A DNA stretch of 64,000 bases, from positions 496,001 through 560,000 of the forward strand of contig OZ025850.1 of the NCBI GenBank assembly GCA_964019425.1. The letters are read 5' to 3'. Each line of letters opens with the position of its first letter. The first letter of the stretch is position 1. The notes beneath the pieces are model-generated. The model made no database searches and was not told where the DNA came from. It saw only the letters and a program-made list of their open reading frames with translations. Below, in pieces: positions 1 through 10,035 of this stretch. Position numbers and translations under genes: made by a program. The DNA is from Flectonema sp. DT1601. Taxonomy: Eukaryota > Euglenozoa > Diplonemea > Diplonemida > Diplonemidae.

Positions 1-3000
1 AGTTGGAGAGGGTACATACGGAACAGTGTACAAGGCAAAGGATAAAATGACTAACGATTTGGTAGCGTTGAAATGCATCCGTCTCGACAACGAAGAAGAA
101 GGAGTTACATGCACTGCTATCCGTGAGGTATCTATCTATGTAATTTTAATAAAAAAAAAAAAGAATAAAAGAAAGGATTCCAATTCATTTCCTAACAAAC
201 AACAACACAAAAGGTATCACTACTAAAAGAGCTAAAGCACCCTAACATCGTTAAACTCCACACTGTTGATTTAAATGAGAAGAAGTTAACACTAGTGTTC
301 GAATACTTAGACATGGATTTAAAACATTATTTAGACACCAATAAGGGACACGTTACACTTGACCAGGTGAGATCATTTATGAAACAATTATTGTTGTCGA
401 TTCAATATTGTCATCACAGAAATGTTCTTCACAGGGATTTGAAGCCGCAGAATTTGTTAATCAGACAATCGACTGGGGAGTTGAAATTGGCAGATTTTGG
501 ACTCGGAAAGTCTTGTGGAATTCCAGTAAACAAACTAACAAGTGAAGTAGTAACTCTTTGGTACAGAGCTCCTGATGTTTTACTTGGATCAAACCACTAT
601 GGACCTGGTGTCGACCTTTGGGCGATCGGATGCATTTTCTGTGAGATGGTTACTGGAAAAGCCCTCGTAACAGGTCGTACTGACTCTGATCAGTTAGGTA
701 GAATATTTAAATTCTTAGGTACCCCTGACACTACTGTATGGCCAAGCATGCGTTCTTATCCGAACTCTAAGATGCTTGATGAGAAGGAATTCCCTACTTT
801 CAAGGTTTGCTGTTCTTCTTTTTATTATTCAATTTTTTTAGTAATCATTTTGTGCAGTCAGCGTGATGATCTACATAAGCAGTCTCCCTCTTCCGAATGG
901 TTTTGACGAATACCTGCTTTATCGAACCTAATAACTAAGCCCTGATTGTGTCTTTTATTCATGTTTTTGTGTGTTTCTCATTCTCTCTCTCTCTCCTTCC
1001 ATCCGATGAAGATAAAAAAGCACCCTCTCCGGTCTCAAGGAAACCATGCGAGACACTTGTACAGCTTTTAAAACCCCGTTACCCGGCTGAGGACGTGTTT
1101 CTGTTTCTTCTGTTTCTTCTACAAATATGATGATCTACATAAGCAGTCTCCCTCTTCCGAATGGTTTTGACGAATACCTGCTTTATCGAACCTAATAACT
1201 AAGCCCTGATTGTGTCTTTTATTCTTGTTTTTGTGTGTTTCTCGTTCTCATTCTCTCTCTCTCTCCTTCTATCCAATGAAGATAAAAAAGCACCCTCTCC
1301 GGTCTCAAGGAAACCATGCGAGACACTTGTACAGCTTTTAAAACCCCGTTACCCGGCTGAGGACGTGTTTCTGTTTCTTCTGTTTCTTCTACAAATATGA
1401 TGATCTACATAAGCAGTCTCCCTCTTCCGAATGGTTTTGACGAATACCTGCTTTATCGAACCTAATAACTAAGCCCTGATTGTGTCTTTTATTCATGTTT
1501 TTATGTGTTTCTCTTTCTCATTCTCATTCTCTCTCTCTCCTTCCATCCAATGAAGATAAAAAAGCACCCTCTCCGGTCTCAAGGAAACCATGCGAGACAC
1601 TTGTACAGCTTTTAAAACCCCGTTACCCGGCTGAGGACGTGTTGTCGTTTCTTCTGTTTCTTCTACAAATATGATGATCTACATAAGCAGTCTCCCTCTT
1701 CCGAATGGTTTTGACGAGTACCTGCTTTATCGAACCTAATAACTAAGCCCTGATTGTGTCTTTTATTCTTGTTTTGTGTGTTTCTCGTTCTCATTCTCTC
1801 TCTCTCTCTCCTTCCATCCAATGAAGATAAAAAAGCACCCTCTCCGGTCTCAAGGAAACCATGCGAGACACTTGTACAGCTTTTAAAACCCCGTTACCCG
1901 GCTGAGGACGTGTTTCTGTTTCTTCTGTTTCTTCTACAAATATGATGATCTACATAAGCAGTCTCCCTCTTCCGAATGGTTTTGACGAATACCTGCTTTA
2001 TCGAACCTAATAACTAAGCCCTGATTGTGTCTTTTATTCTTGTTTTGTGTGTTTCTCGTTCTCATTCTCTCTCTCTCTCTCCTTCCATCCAATGAAGATA
2101 AAAAAGCACCCTCTCCGGTCTCAAGGAAACCATGCGAGACACTTGTACAGCTTTTAAAACCCCGTTACCCGGCTGAGGACGTGTTTCTGTTTCTTCTGTT
2201 TCTTCTACAAATATGATGATCTACATAAGCAGTCTCCCTCTTCCGAATGGTTTTGACGAATACCTGCTTTATCGAACCTAATAACTAAGCCCTGATTGTG
2301 TCTTTTATTCTTGTTTTTGTGTGTTTCTCGTTCTCATTCTCTCTCTCTCTCTCCTTCTATCCAATGAAGATAAAAAAGCACCCTCTCCGGTCTCAAGGAA
2401 ACCATGCGAGACACTTGTACAGCTTTTAAAACCCCGTTACCCGGCTGAGGACGTGTTGTCGTTTCTTCTGTTTCTTCCACAAATATGATGATCTACATAA
2501 GCAGTCTCCCTCTTCCGAATGGTTTTGACGAATACCTGCTTTATCGAACCTAATAACTAAGCCCTGATTGTGTCTTTTATTCATGTTTTTATGTGTTTCT
2601 CTTTCTCATTCTCATTCTCTCTCTCTCCTTCCATCCAATGAAGATAAAAAAGCACCCTCTCCGGTGTCAAGGAAACCATGCGAGACACTTGTACAGCTTT
2701 TAAAACCCCGTTACCCGGCTGAGGACGTGTTTCTGTTTCTTCTGTTTCTTCCACAAATATGATGATCTACATAAGCAGTCTCCCTCTTCCGAATGGTTTT
2801 GACGAATACCTGCTTTATCGAACCTAATAACTAAGCCCTGATTGTGTCTTTTATTCATGTTTTTATGTGTTTCTCTTTCTCATTCTCATTCTCTCTCTCT
2901 CCTTCCATCCAATGAAGATAAAAAAGCACCCTCTCCGGTCTCAAGGAAACCATGCGAGACACTTGTACAGCTTTTAAAACCCCGTTACCCGGCTGAGGAC

Positions 3001-4655
3001 GTGTTGTCGTTTCTTCTGTTTCTTCCACAAATATGATGATCTACATAAGCAGTCTCCCTCTTCCGAATGGTTTTGACGAATACCTGCTTTATCGAACCTA
3101 ATAACTAAGCCCTGATTGTGTCTTTTATTCTTGTTTTGTGTGTTTCTCGTTCTCATTCTCTCTCTCTCTCTCCTTCCATCCAATGAAGATAAAAAAGCAC
3201 CCTCTCCGGTCTCAAGGAAACCATGCGAGACACTTGTACAGCTTTTAAAACCCCGTTACCCGGCTGAGGACGTGTTTCTGTTTCTTCTGTTTCTTCCACA
3301 AATATGATGATCTACATAAGCAGTCTCCCTCTTCCGAATGGTTTTGACGAATACCTGCTTTATCGAACCTAATAACTAAGCCCTGATTGTGTCTTTTATT
3401 CATGTTTTTATGTGTTTCTCTTTCTCATTCTCATTCTCTCTCTCTCCTTCCATCCAATGAAGATAAAAAAGCACCCTCTCCGGTCTCAAGGAAACCATGC
3501 GAGACACTTGTACAGCTTTTAAAACCCCGTTACCCGGCTGAGGACGTGTTGTCGTTTCTTCTGTTTCTTCCACAAATATGATGATCTACATAAGCAGTCT
3601 CCCTCTTCCGAATGGTTTTGACGAATACCTGCTTTATCGAACCTAATAACTAAGCCCTGATTGTGTCTTTTATTCTTGTTTTGTGTGTTTCTCGTTCTCA
3701 TTCTCTCTCTCTCTCTCCTTCCATCCAATGAAGATAAAAAAGCACCCTCTCCGGTCTCAAGGAAACCATGCGAGACACTTGTACAGCTTTTAAAACCCCG
3801 TTACCCGGCTGAGGACGTGTTTCTGTTTCTTCTGTTTCTTCTACAAATATGATGATCTACATAAGCAGTCTCCCTCTTCCGAATGGTTTTGACGAATACC
3901 TGCTTTATCGAACCTAATAACTAAGCCCTGATTGTGTCTTTTATTCTTGTTTTTGTGTGTTTCTCTTTCTCATTCTCATTCTCTCTCTCTTTCTCTCCTT
4001 CCATCCAATGAAGATAAAAAAAGCACCCTCTCCGGTCTCAAGGAAACCATGCGAGACACTTGTACAGCTTTTAAAACCCCGTTACCCGGCTGAGGACGTG
4101 TTGTCGTTTCTTCTGTTTCTTCCACAAATATGATGATCTACATAAGCAGTCTCCCTCTTCCGAATGGTTTTGACGAATACCTGCTTTATCGAACCTAATA
4201 ACTAAGCCCTGATTGTGTCTTTTATTCTTGTTTTTATGTGTTTCTCATTCTTGTTCTCTCTCCTTCTATCCAATGAAGATAAAAAAGCACTCAAGGAAAC
4301 CATGCGAGACACTTGTACAGCTTTTAAAACCCCGTTACCCGGCTGAGGACGTGTTTCTGTTTCGTAATAACTGCTATTCTTGTTAGTGATGAATGTAGTT
4401 TATTTTAGTTCTTGACCTCAATAAACAAAACAAACAGCCGGGTTCACACGCTGAGTACTTCGCTTCGGTTCCATTCAAGACTTTAGGTGTTGATGGTGTC
4501 GATTTGATAAAGAGATTTTTAAGGTTTGTATATATTCTTTTATAGTACGGCATACATGACTGAAGAAATTGTTAACAATAACCAAATACAGGTACGAACC
4601 TAGCCAGCGTATTACTGCTGTTGACGCCTTAGCATCATCATTCTTCAATGCTTAG
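1..4655 (+). CDS. Cyclin-dependent kinase (TCTAIRE type), 5' partial, four visible exons
   Basis: This is a CMGC-family Ser/Thr kinase that would act with a cyclin. The window opens inside the glycine loop ([12 protein letters not shown]). Exons I infer are 1-127, 214-804, 4438-4523 and 4592-4655, all joined at GT-AG sites in frame. Visible motifs are the VALK lysine, a TCTAIRE cyclin-binding helix, [11 protein letters not shown], the T-loop segment ending [10 protein letters not shown], and a C-lobe end reading [21 protein letters not shown]. The last two exons complete the kinase fold, so the 3.6 kb intron between FPTFK and PGSHAEYF is spliced out although it carries a tandem repeat. Two oddities are APE changed to APD and DFGLG in place of the usual DFGLA. 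The PCTAIRE/CDK5/Pho85 group is the nearest guess; family is sure, subfamily is not. Confidence 0.9.
863..4212 (+). ncRNA. Box C/D snoRNA-like gene A, 13 tandem copies
   Basis: Each copy is 83 nt from box C to box D. Copies run 863-945, 1127-1209, 1397-1479, 1671-1753, 1942-2024, 2213-2295, 2485-2567, 2759-2841, 3033-3115, 3304-3386, 3578-3660, 3849-3931 and 4130-4212. Box C is ATGATGA (GTGATGA in copy 1) and box D is CTGA. Internal D' (CCGA) and C' (TGACGA) are one or two bases off consensus. Flanks (C/T)ACAA upstream and TTGTG downstream form a 5-bp terminal stem, and the C/T difference only swaps a C-G for a U-G pair. Copy 1 lacks this stem on its 5' side. The element CTCCCTCTT just before D' fits 18S rRNA AGAGGGAG plus one wobble. 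The canonical guide before box D has no target I recognise. Expression is unproven. Confidence 0.78.
1006..4346 (+). ncRNA. Box C/D snoRNA-like gene B, 13 tandem copies, two 18S guides
   Basis: Copies of 85-86 nt alternate with snoRNA A: 1006-1090, 1276-1360, 1550-1634, 1821-1905, 2092-2176, 2364-2448, 2638-2722, 2912-2996, 3183-3267, 3457-3541, 3728-3812, 4008-4093, and a shortened 4272-4346. Box C is ATGAAGA (one mismatch), box D is CTGA, D' is CTCA and C' is ATGCGAG. A short stem TCC/GGA brackets the boxes. Directly upstream of D lies CCCCGTTACCCG, an exact 12-nt complement of the conserved 18S segment CGGGTAACGGGG as I recall it from yeast. Directly upstream of D' lies CCCTCTCCGG, an exact complement of 18S CCGGAGAGGG. 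Two exact guides in the two canonical positions make 2'-O-methylation guidance of 18S the likely role. The last copy has lost the D' guide. Confidence 0.82.
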
Positions 4656-4914
4656 GTGGAGAACTATTCTCAACTTGTTTATATATACGACGGAATTGAG
4701 GCTCGACATTGAGATTTGCTTGTGAGGGGAAACTTGGAGTTGACTGATATATTGTTATTTGCTTTTTTTTTTTAATTTCTATTTTTTATTTCTTTTTTTT
4801 TTTTTTTTTTAAAAAAGGATTAGTACGGATGACAGAGAGGGAATAATAATCAAGAATTAAAAAAAAAACAAAAAAAAAAAAAAAACAAATGAAATGCTTA
4901 CTCACAGAGAAGAG

Positions 4915-4945
<31 letters not shown>

Positions 4946-5596
4946 ACGACACCTGACTGTGGATTTATTGTTTTCACCCTACCTCTTTTTTTCCCCCTAA
5001 ATACAAAATCGATCTACTAGTAATTTTATCACAACAGTACTGATTACGTAACCTTTGCAAAGCGTGATAAGTAAGGCAATATCGTGTGGTTATATCGAAT
5101 TGAGGTATACTTTTGTAATGAGCTCATTGGTTACGCAAAGTAAGATAGCAGGTTTTTTTTTCCACCCCTTTTTTTTCTCTTTTTTTTTTTTTTTCAAGAC
5201 AAATCAAATTAGTGTTCTTAACGAACTGTTTTAAACTTTGTTTACTCGTGAAAGTCAATTTTTCTTTTTTTATTTTTTCCATTCTTCGTGCGATGGTAAC
5301 AGACTGGTTTTTTCCCCCCCATTTTTTTTTTCTTTTTCTTCTTGTTGTTGTTTTTGTTGTTTTTGTTCTTGAAACCTGATTCTTTTTTAAGTTTAGTGCC
5401 ATCTGCGTACTCTATATCTGAGTGCCCACTTTGTGTTCTCTGCCCTCAAAAGAAAGTTGCAATCTACATCACATCAAAAAGAGGGTAAAAAGAAGAACAC
5501 CCGTGCGATAGGTCGTCCCTCTTTCCCCATTCTTCCTTTTTCTTAAAAAGGCGCGCACTTACCTGACAAGAAATCAATGTAGTTTTCTGTTGATTT

Positions 5597-5629
<33 letters not shown>

Positions 5630-6045
5630 ATTGTTGAGGAGCCGTTGTTTTCAGTTGCAGTACGATAATGTGGGATTTTTGTTTTATTTAAAAAGAAAAA
5701 AAAACTTTTTCGTTCTTTATTTTTCTCCGTTTATGCGATTTACTGATTTGCCCTATTCCCCTTCAAGAATAGAAAGGAGAAAAAAAAAAAAAAAAAAAAA
5801 AAAAAAACAATAACGACAAGAAACCAAAACGATAGGTTGCTTTGTGCGTCTGGTCGTCTGAAATTTGCTTTTCTTTTGAGGAGGATTTGTGCCTGTAGTT
5901 TTTTTTTACTTAACTTCAGGAGTTTAAAAAATCTATTCTTTTTTTCACGAACACTAAATGATATGATTTGGCTGATCAGTTTTTTTTTTTTTTTTAATAA
6001 ATCTAATTTCACAATATTGTTAACAAAAAAAGTAAACAAATAAGA
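4656..6045. other. Intergenic spacer with homopolymer tracts
   Basis: No gene is supported here. The stretch holds many A or T runs of 10-27 bases (for example near 4790, 4920, 5600, 5780 and 5980). A pyrimidine run ending ACTTCAG at about 5909-5920 could be an acceptor for a leader or 5'UTR intron of the next gene. Short open frames here run through homopolymers and have no family resemblance. Confidence 0.7.
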
Positions 6046-7902
6046 ATGAGTCGTGACAGAGTACTAAGTGCTCTCAGGGGACAGTTCGCATCCGCAGGCG
6101 TGAACGCATATTTCATCCCATCATGTGATGCCCACAGCAGTGAATACTGTCCTGACTTTGTTAACAGAGTATCCGCGTCGAGTAATTTCACTGGTTCTTC
6201 AGCTAACATTTTCGTACTTGAAAAAGAAGCTTTGCTTTGGACAGACAGTCGGTACTGGTTACAAGCTGAGAATGAATTATCAAAAAGCTGGACTTTAATG
6301 AAATCGAGCGCTCCAGGTGTTCCTTGTAAAAAATTAGAATGGTTGAAAACGCTCAGCAAGGGAACTAAAATTGGATACGATCCTCAACTGATGTCAGAAA
6401 CTCTTCTCCAACAATATCAAAAATCACTCGATTTTGTTGAAGATTCAGCGCTGGTTCCAATTGAACGTAATTTAGTTGACATGGTCTGGGGAGACTCCAG
6501 ACCTTCACCGTCGTCTAAACCAGTTATGATTCATCCAACAAAATACTCAGGAATGTCTGCGTCTGACAAGGTACAGTTCGTCCAGGAACACATGGAAAAA
6601 AACAACGCTGCCCTCGCTATCTTCTCTCAATTAGATGAAATTGCTTACCTGTTAAACTTGAGAGGGGGTGACACCAAGTTCACACCGATCTTCACTGCTT
6701 ATTGTGTCGTATCAAAGAAATCAAATTCTTCAGGAAAAAATGTTTTCCTATTTACGGATGCTGAATTTGAACCTGCCGCGCGTCAAGAAACACTCAAACT
6801 GTGTGAGATTCGTCCGTACCTCGACATCACAAAAGGGATTGAGGAACTTACTGAGTCGGTTGAGACTGGTTTTAAAAGATTTCTACACAGCGAACAGACT
6901 TCTGTTGCCATCCTTTCAGCAATAAAAAAATCTGATTGCGTCCCAACAAAAGAAGAGCTCAGCTGCATCATGAAGAAGAAGATTATTAAAAATGAAGTTG
7001 AAAGACAAGGGTTCATCGACTGCCATAAGAGAGACGGTTTAGCTTTGACTCAATTCTTAAAATGGATTGAGGAAGGAGTTGCTTCTGGGAAAGCAATTAC
7101 GGAATTAGAAGCCTCGGATAAGTTAGCTACCTTCAGATCTGCACAGCCGTTATTTCACTCTTTGTCATTCGAAACCATCAGTGGTTATAAAGAAAATGCT
7201 GCAATCATCCATTATCGACCAACTGAAAAAAACTCTAAAGTACTTGGCCGTGATGGAACCTATCTTTTAGACTCTGGAGGTCAATACCTCGATGGGACCA
7301 CTGATGTCACCAGAACTACTCATTTTGGAAACCCGACTGAAAGAGAAATTGAATCTTACACTTTAGTGTTAAAGGCAAATTTAAATGTACAGCACTCAAT
7401 CTTTCCTCACAATACCAGGGGATGTTATCTCGAAGGCATCTGTAGGCAATCTCTTTGGAATTATGGTCTTAATTATGGTCATGGAACAAGTCATGGTGTT
7501 GGTCATTTTCTAGGAGTTCACGATGGTCCCTGTGGAATTGGAAGTTTAAAGGCTGTTCTAAACGAAGGTTCTGTAGTTTCTAACGAGCCAGGATTCTATG
7601 TTGATGGTGAGTTCGGTATTCGTATTGAGAACTTGGAGCTCGTTGTTCCTGTGAAAACAAAATATCAATTCAACGGAGTTCAGTACTTCACTTTTCAAAC
7701 TCTAACGATGGTTCCGTTAGAGAAGAAGTTAATAGATATTTCTCTACTCACTTCAACTGAAGTTGATTGGATTAACAGTTACCACGCTACTGTTTTGAAA
7801 GAGTTGTTAGCCCTTAGCTCTGATCCAATATTTGATGATTGGTTGAAAAATAAATGCTCACCACTTGTTACTGAAGAAACTAAGAGAAGAAAAATTGACT
7901 AA
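6046..7902 (+). CDS. Cytosolic Xaa-Pro aminopeptidase (aminopeptidase P1)
   Basis: This single-exon protein has 618 residues, close to the 623 of human XPNPEP1. It should remove N-terminal residues preceding proline using a two-metal centre. The order is creatinase-like N-terminal domain (about 1-150), a second linker domain (150-310) and the catalytic pita-bread domain (310-600). The five metal ligands can be placed: D409, D420 (in DGTTDVTRT), H483 (in HGTSHGVGHF), E514 (in NEPGFY) and E528 (in GIRIENLEL). Their spacing of 11, 63, 31 and 14 residues closely follows the human enzyme. The start is the first ATG after an in-frame AT-rich leader. There is no signal peptide, so a cytosolic location is likely. 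The C-terminus is basic (EETKRRKID). Confidence 0.96.
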   Translation: MSRDRVLSALRGQFASAGVNAYFIPSCDAHSSEYCPDFVNRVSASSNFTGSSANIFVLEKEALLWTDSRYWLQAENELSKSWTLMKSSAPGVPCKKLEWLKTLSKGTKIGYDPQLMSETLLQQYQKSLDFVEDSALVPIERNLVDMVWGDSRPSPSSKPVMIHPTKYSGMSASDKVQFVQEHMEKNNAALAIFSQLDEIAYLLNLRGGDTKFTPIFTAYCVVSKKSNSSGKNVFLFTDAEFEPAARQETLKLCEIRPYLDITKGIEELTESVETGFKRFLHSEQTSVAILSAIKKSDCVPTKEELSCIMKKKIIKNEVERQGFIDCHKRDGLALTQFLKWIEEGVASGKAITELEASDKLATFRSAQPLFHSLSFETISGYKENAAIIHYRPTEKNSKVLGRDGTYLLDSGGQYLDGTTDVTRTTHFGNPTEREIESYTLVLKANLNVQHSIFPHNTRGCYLEGICRQSLWNYGLNYGHGTSHGVGHFLGVHDGPCGIGSLKAVLNEGSVVSNEPGFYVDGEFGIRIENLELVVPVKTKYQFNGVQYFTFQTLTMVPLEKKLIDISLLTSTEVDWINSYHATVLKELLALSSDPIFDDWLKNKCSPLVTEETKRRKID

Positions 7903-8643
7903 ACAGGTCAGCAATATCTCCTTTAGAGTTGTTTTTTTTTTTATTTGAGTTGTGTTTCATTTTTTTAAAGGATACTTTTGCACAGTGTTTTTTTTTCCCT
8001 CTTTTTTTCTTTATCTTTTCCATTCTTTTCCTTTTCTTTTTTTTTTCTTTTTTTTTTTTAAACAAAACATAGTAATTATCGACAGCATGTGGTTCTGGCC
8101 CTCATAGTCTAACTGGGATTGCAATTTTTTTTTATTTTTATTTTTTCTTTATTCTTATTTCACTGTTGTACACAACGGTTGTGTGGTGCTGAAGTGTTCA
8201 TATGAAGAATGCATCCACCAACCTGTAGCCACTCTACTTCCAGACTGCCAGCTTGCATATTTTCCCCTTTTTTTTTTTTTTTTTTTTTTTTTTTCAACAA
8301 CAAGAGCGCAACACAACTTCGGACAGTTGCAAAAAGACATTATTAAGGGGGGAAAAACTAATAATGAAAAAAAAAAAACAAAAAAAAAAAAAAAATTAAT
8401 TTTTCTTTTTTTCTTTTGATCGCTTGTCTTATTTGCCCATTGTGCAGAACATAATTTTTTAACATAAATACCGTTGAGAACACACAACAAAACTCGTGTG
8501 ATGAATTCTATTTTTATAAATATATTTCTTTTTTTTCACCCCCCTTCTGAAAAAATAGATATATGACAATACACAATCTTATGCAGATTTGAAGTTTGGA
8601 TTCATCGAATCTTCTTATTAATAAAACAAGTTGGAGGTGATCT
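7903..8643. other. Intergenic spacer
   Basis: The spacer consists of T-rich and A-rich homopolymers (near 8010-8060, 8265-8294 and 8370-8395) with no coding signal. CTTATGCAG ending at 8586 is an acceptor-like site 57 bases before the next start codon. Confidence 0.7.
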
Positions 8644-10035
8644 ATGTCATTCCGAAATAGCTTATCAAATATAATTTCAAAACTAAAACGTGATGATGTC
8701 GTTAAAGCATATCGAGGAGAAGACGGCTACGGAATCGTATTCCGGGATATGATATTACAGAATACTGAACTTGATTTGAACTTTGACTTAAAAAAGTATT
8801 GTGGTAAACGAGTAATAAAAGTTGGAAAAACAGAAGTTAACAATTTAAAAGAAGTAGTCAAAGCGATGAATGAAGTAGCAGTTGGAGGATTTGTTTTACT
8901 TCAGTTTGAAGGGAATGACAATTTTGCTTCAACTCCGCTGACTCCTCAGTCGTCACCTCCGGAAACTGTTGCTTCAAAACAGGAAAGTAGAAGCGATCCT
9001 TTTCAGGATTCGCTCAACGCAAAGTGTGTGGAATTAGGAGAGACTCGTGACTGTGGTCTTCGATCACTCGCTTGGAATGGTGTCCCTGACCAGTATCGAT
9101 ATGATTGTTGGAAAATAATAACAGGGTGTACTCCTTGTGAAAAATTTAGACGTCCTCAAGAAGCGGAATTCAAATTATCCGAATACAAACATTTGTTATC
9201 AAAATATTGGTCGAATGACATCGATAGCGACGATGGAAATCCTCAAATTGACGACTCCATACTCCGTCAGGTAAAAGTAGACGTAAAAAGAATGCAACCT
9301 GGTGTAGCATTATTCAGAACAAAACCAATCTTTGACATCTGTGTTAGAATATTATATTGCTGGGGAGTTCGTCATCCGGCAAGTGGATACGTTCAGGGAA
9401 TGGACGCTTTACTGTCACCGTTTATCGTAGTTGCGTTTTCTGAAGAACTCGGATTCGATGCGTTGCTTTGCGAATCAACAGCTGACTTAGAATCTAATTT
9501 ATTAAATATTTGTCCTGAAGAACTACTCATACTCGAGTGTGAGTGTTATGCGTGTTTGTCTGTATTGCTTGAACATGTTCAGGATTTTTATATACCGAGT
9601 CAACCTGGTGTGCAGATCACATCACAAAAAGTAAGTTTACTTTGTGAAAAGATTGATAAGCAACTTTACGATCACATCATAGGTCTTGGCGCTGATATAA
9701 TGAGAGATTTTATTTGGAGGTGGTCGACTTGTTTTCTTGTTAGAGAAGTTCCCTTGAGACTCGCCAAACGACTTTGGGATTGCTTCTTAGCTGAAGGGGC
9801 TGATTGTGGTGAGTTTTTGATATTTATTTGTTTGAGATTTCTGTTTCAGTGGAGGACCGCAATTCTTGAAAAGGATTTTTCTGAATTAAAAGTATTCCTC
9901 AGAGCCCTTCCTACAGAACAATTGACTGAAGAGGAAGTCGGTATTTGGATATCTGAGGCTTACGTACTTCAGAAAACATACGATCATATTTTAACTGGCG
10001 CTTCTCCTCAACGATCTCACGAAGATGGATTTTAG
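8644..10035 (+). CDS. TBC-domain Rab GTPase-activating protein (TBC1D22/Gyp1-like) with PDZ-like N-terminus
   Basis: This 463-residue single-exon protein would stimulate GTP hydrolysis by a Rab in membrane traffic. Residues about 15-95 look like a PDZ-type fold (GYGIVFRDM, then GKRVIKVG, VVKAM and FVLLQF). A low-complexity link follows, then a TBC domain from about 135 to 430. The arginine finger motif VKVDVKR (V210 to R216, with D213) and the glutamine finger YVQG (Q251) are both intact. The surrounding words RHPASGYVQGMDALLSPF and VREVPLRLAKRLWD match the TBC1D22/Gyp1 branch as I remember it. The PDZ-like assignment rests on pattern only. The start ATG follows TGATCT with no nearer in-frame choice. 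Confidence 0.88.
   Translation: MSFRNSLSNIISKLKRDDVVKAYRGEDGYGIVFRDMILQNTELDLNFDLKKYCGKRVIKVGKTEVNNLKEVVKAMNEVAVGGFVLLQFEGNDNFASTPLTPQSSPPETVASKQESRSDPFQDSLNAKCVELGETRDCGLRSLAWNGVPDQYRYDCWKIITGCTPCEKFRRPQEAEFKLSEYKHLLSKYWSNDIDSDDGNPQIDDSILRQVKVDVKRMQPGVALFRTKPIFDICVRILYCWGVRHPASGYVQGMDALLSPFIVVAFSEELGFDALLCESTADLESNLLNICPEELLILECECYACLSVLLEHVQDFYIPSQPGVQITSQKVSLLCEKIDKQLYDHIIGLGADIMRDFIWRWSTCFLVREVPLRLAKRLWDCFLAEGADCGEFLIFICLRFLFQWRTAILEKDFSELKVFLRALPTEQLTEEEVGIWISEAYVLQKTYDHILTGASPQRSHEDGF

Larger units (their letters stand above)
860..4363 (+). repeat. Tandem array of 13 units (264-281 bp) inside a kinase intron
   Basis: Thirteen head-to-tail units, mostly 270-274 bp long, fill the intron at 805-4437. 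Each unit holds two blocks of about 83-86 bp that hardly vary. They are separated by a CT-rich linker that does vary in length and sequence, and by a second linker ending in (C/T)ACAAAT. Conservation of the two blocks against drifting linkers indicates that the blocks are the functional parts. Both have box C/D snoRNA architecture and are annotated separately. The final unit is the most diverged. The repeats are too long and too uniform for CRISPR, and short open frames through them are not convincing genes. Confidence 0.95.

Noticed and set aside
948-3852. Repeated small ORFs of 60-64 codons (…[21 protein letters not shown]…) and minus-strand ORFs of 69 codons in the array
   Set aside because: They arise because each 272-bp unit carries the same frame. 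Conservation follows snoRNA boxes and rRNA complementarity rather than codon positions, and the CT-rich linker forms part of the putative peptide.
860-4363. CRISPR array or centromeric-type satellite
   Set aside because: Units are about 272 bp with no short repeat/unique spacer pattern, in a eukaryotic intron, and they contain box C/D elements.
4786-6039. Lysine- or phenylalanine-rich ORFs in spacers
   Set aside because: They are translations of A or T homopolymers and AT-rich DNA with no domain or codon signal; the same applies to similar frames at 15480-15698, 18373-18800, 19309-19608 and 27989-28201.
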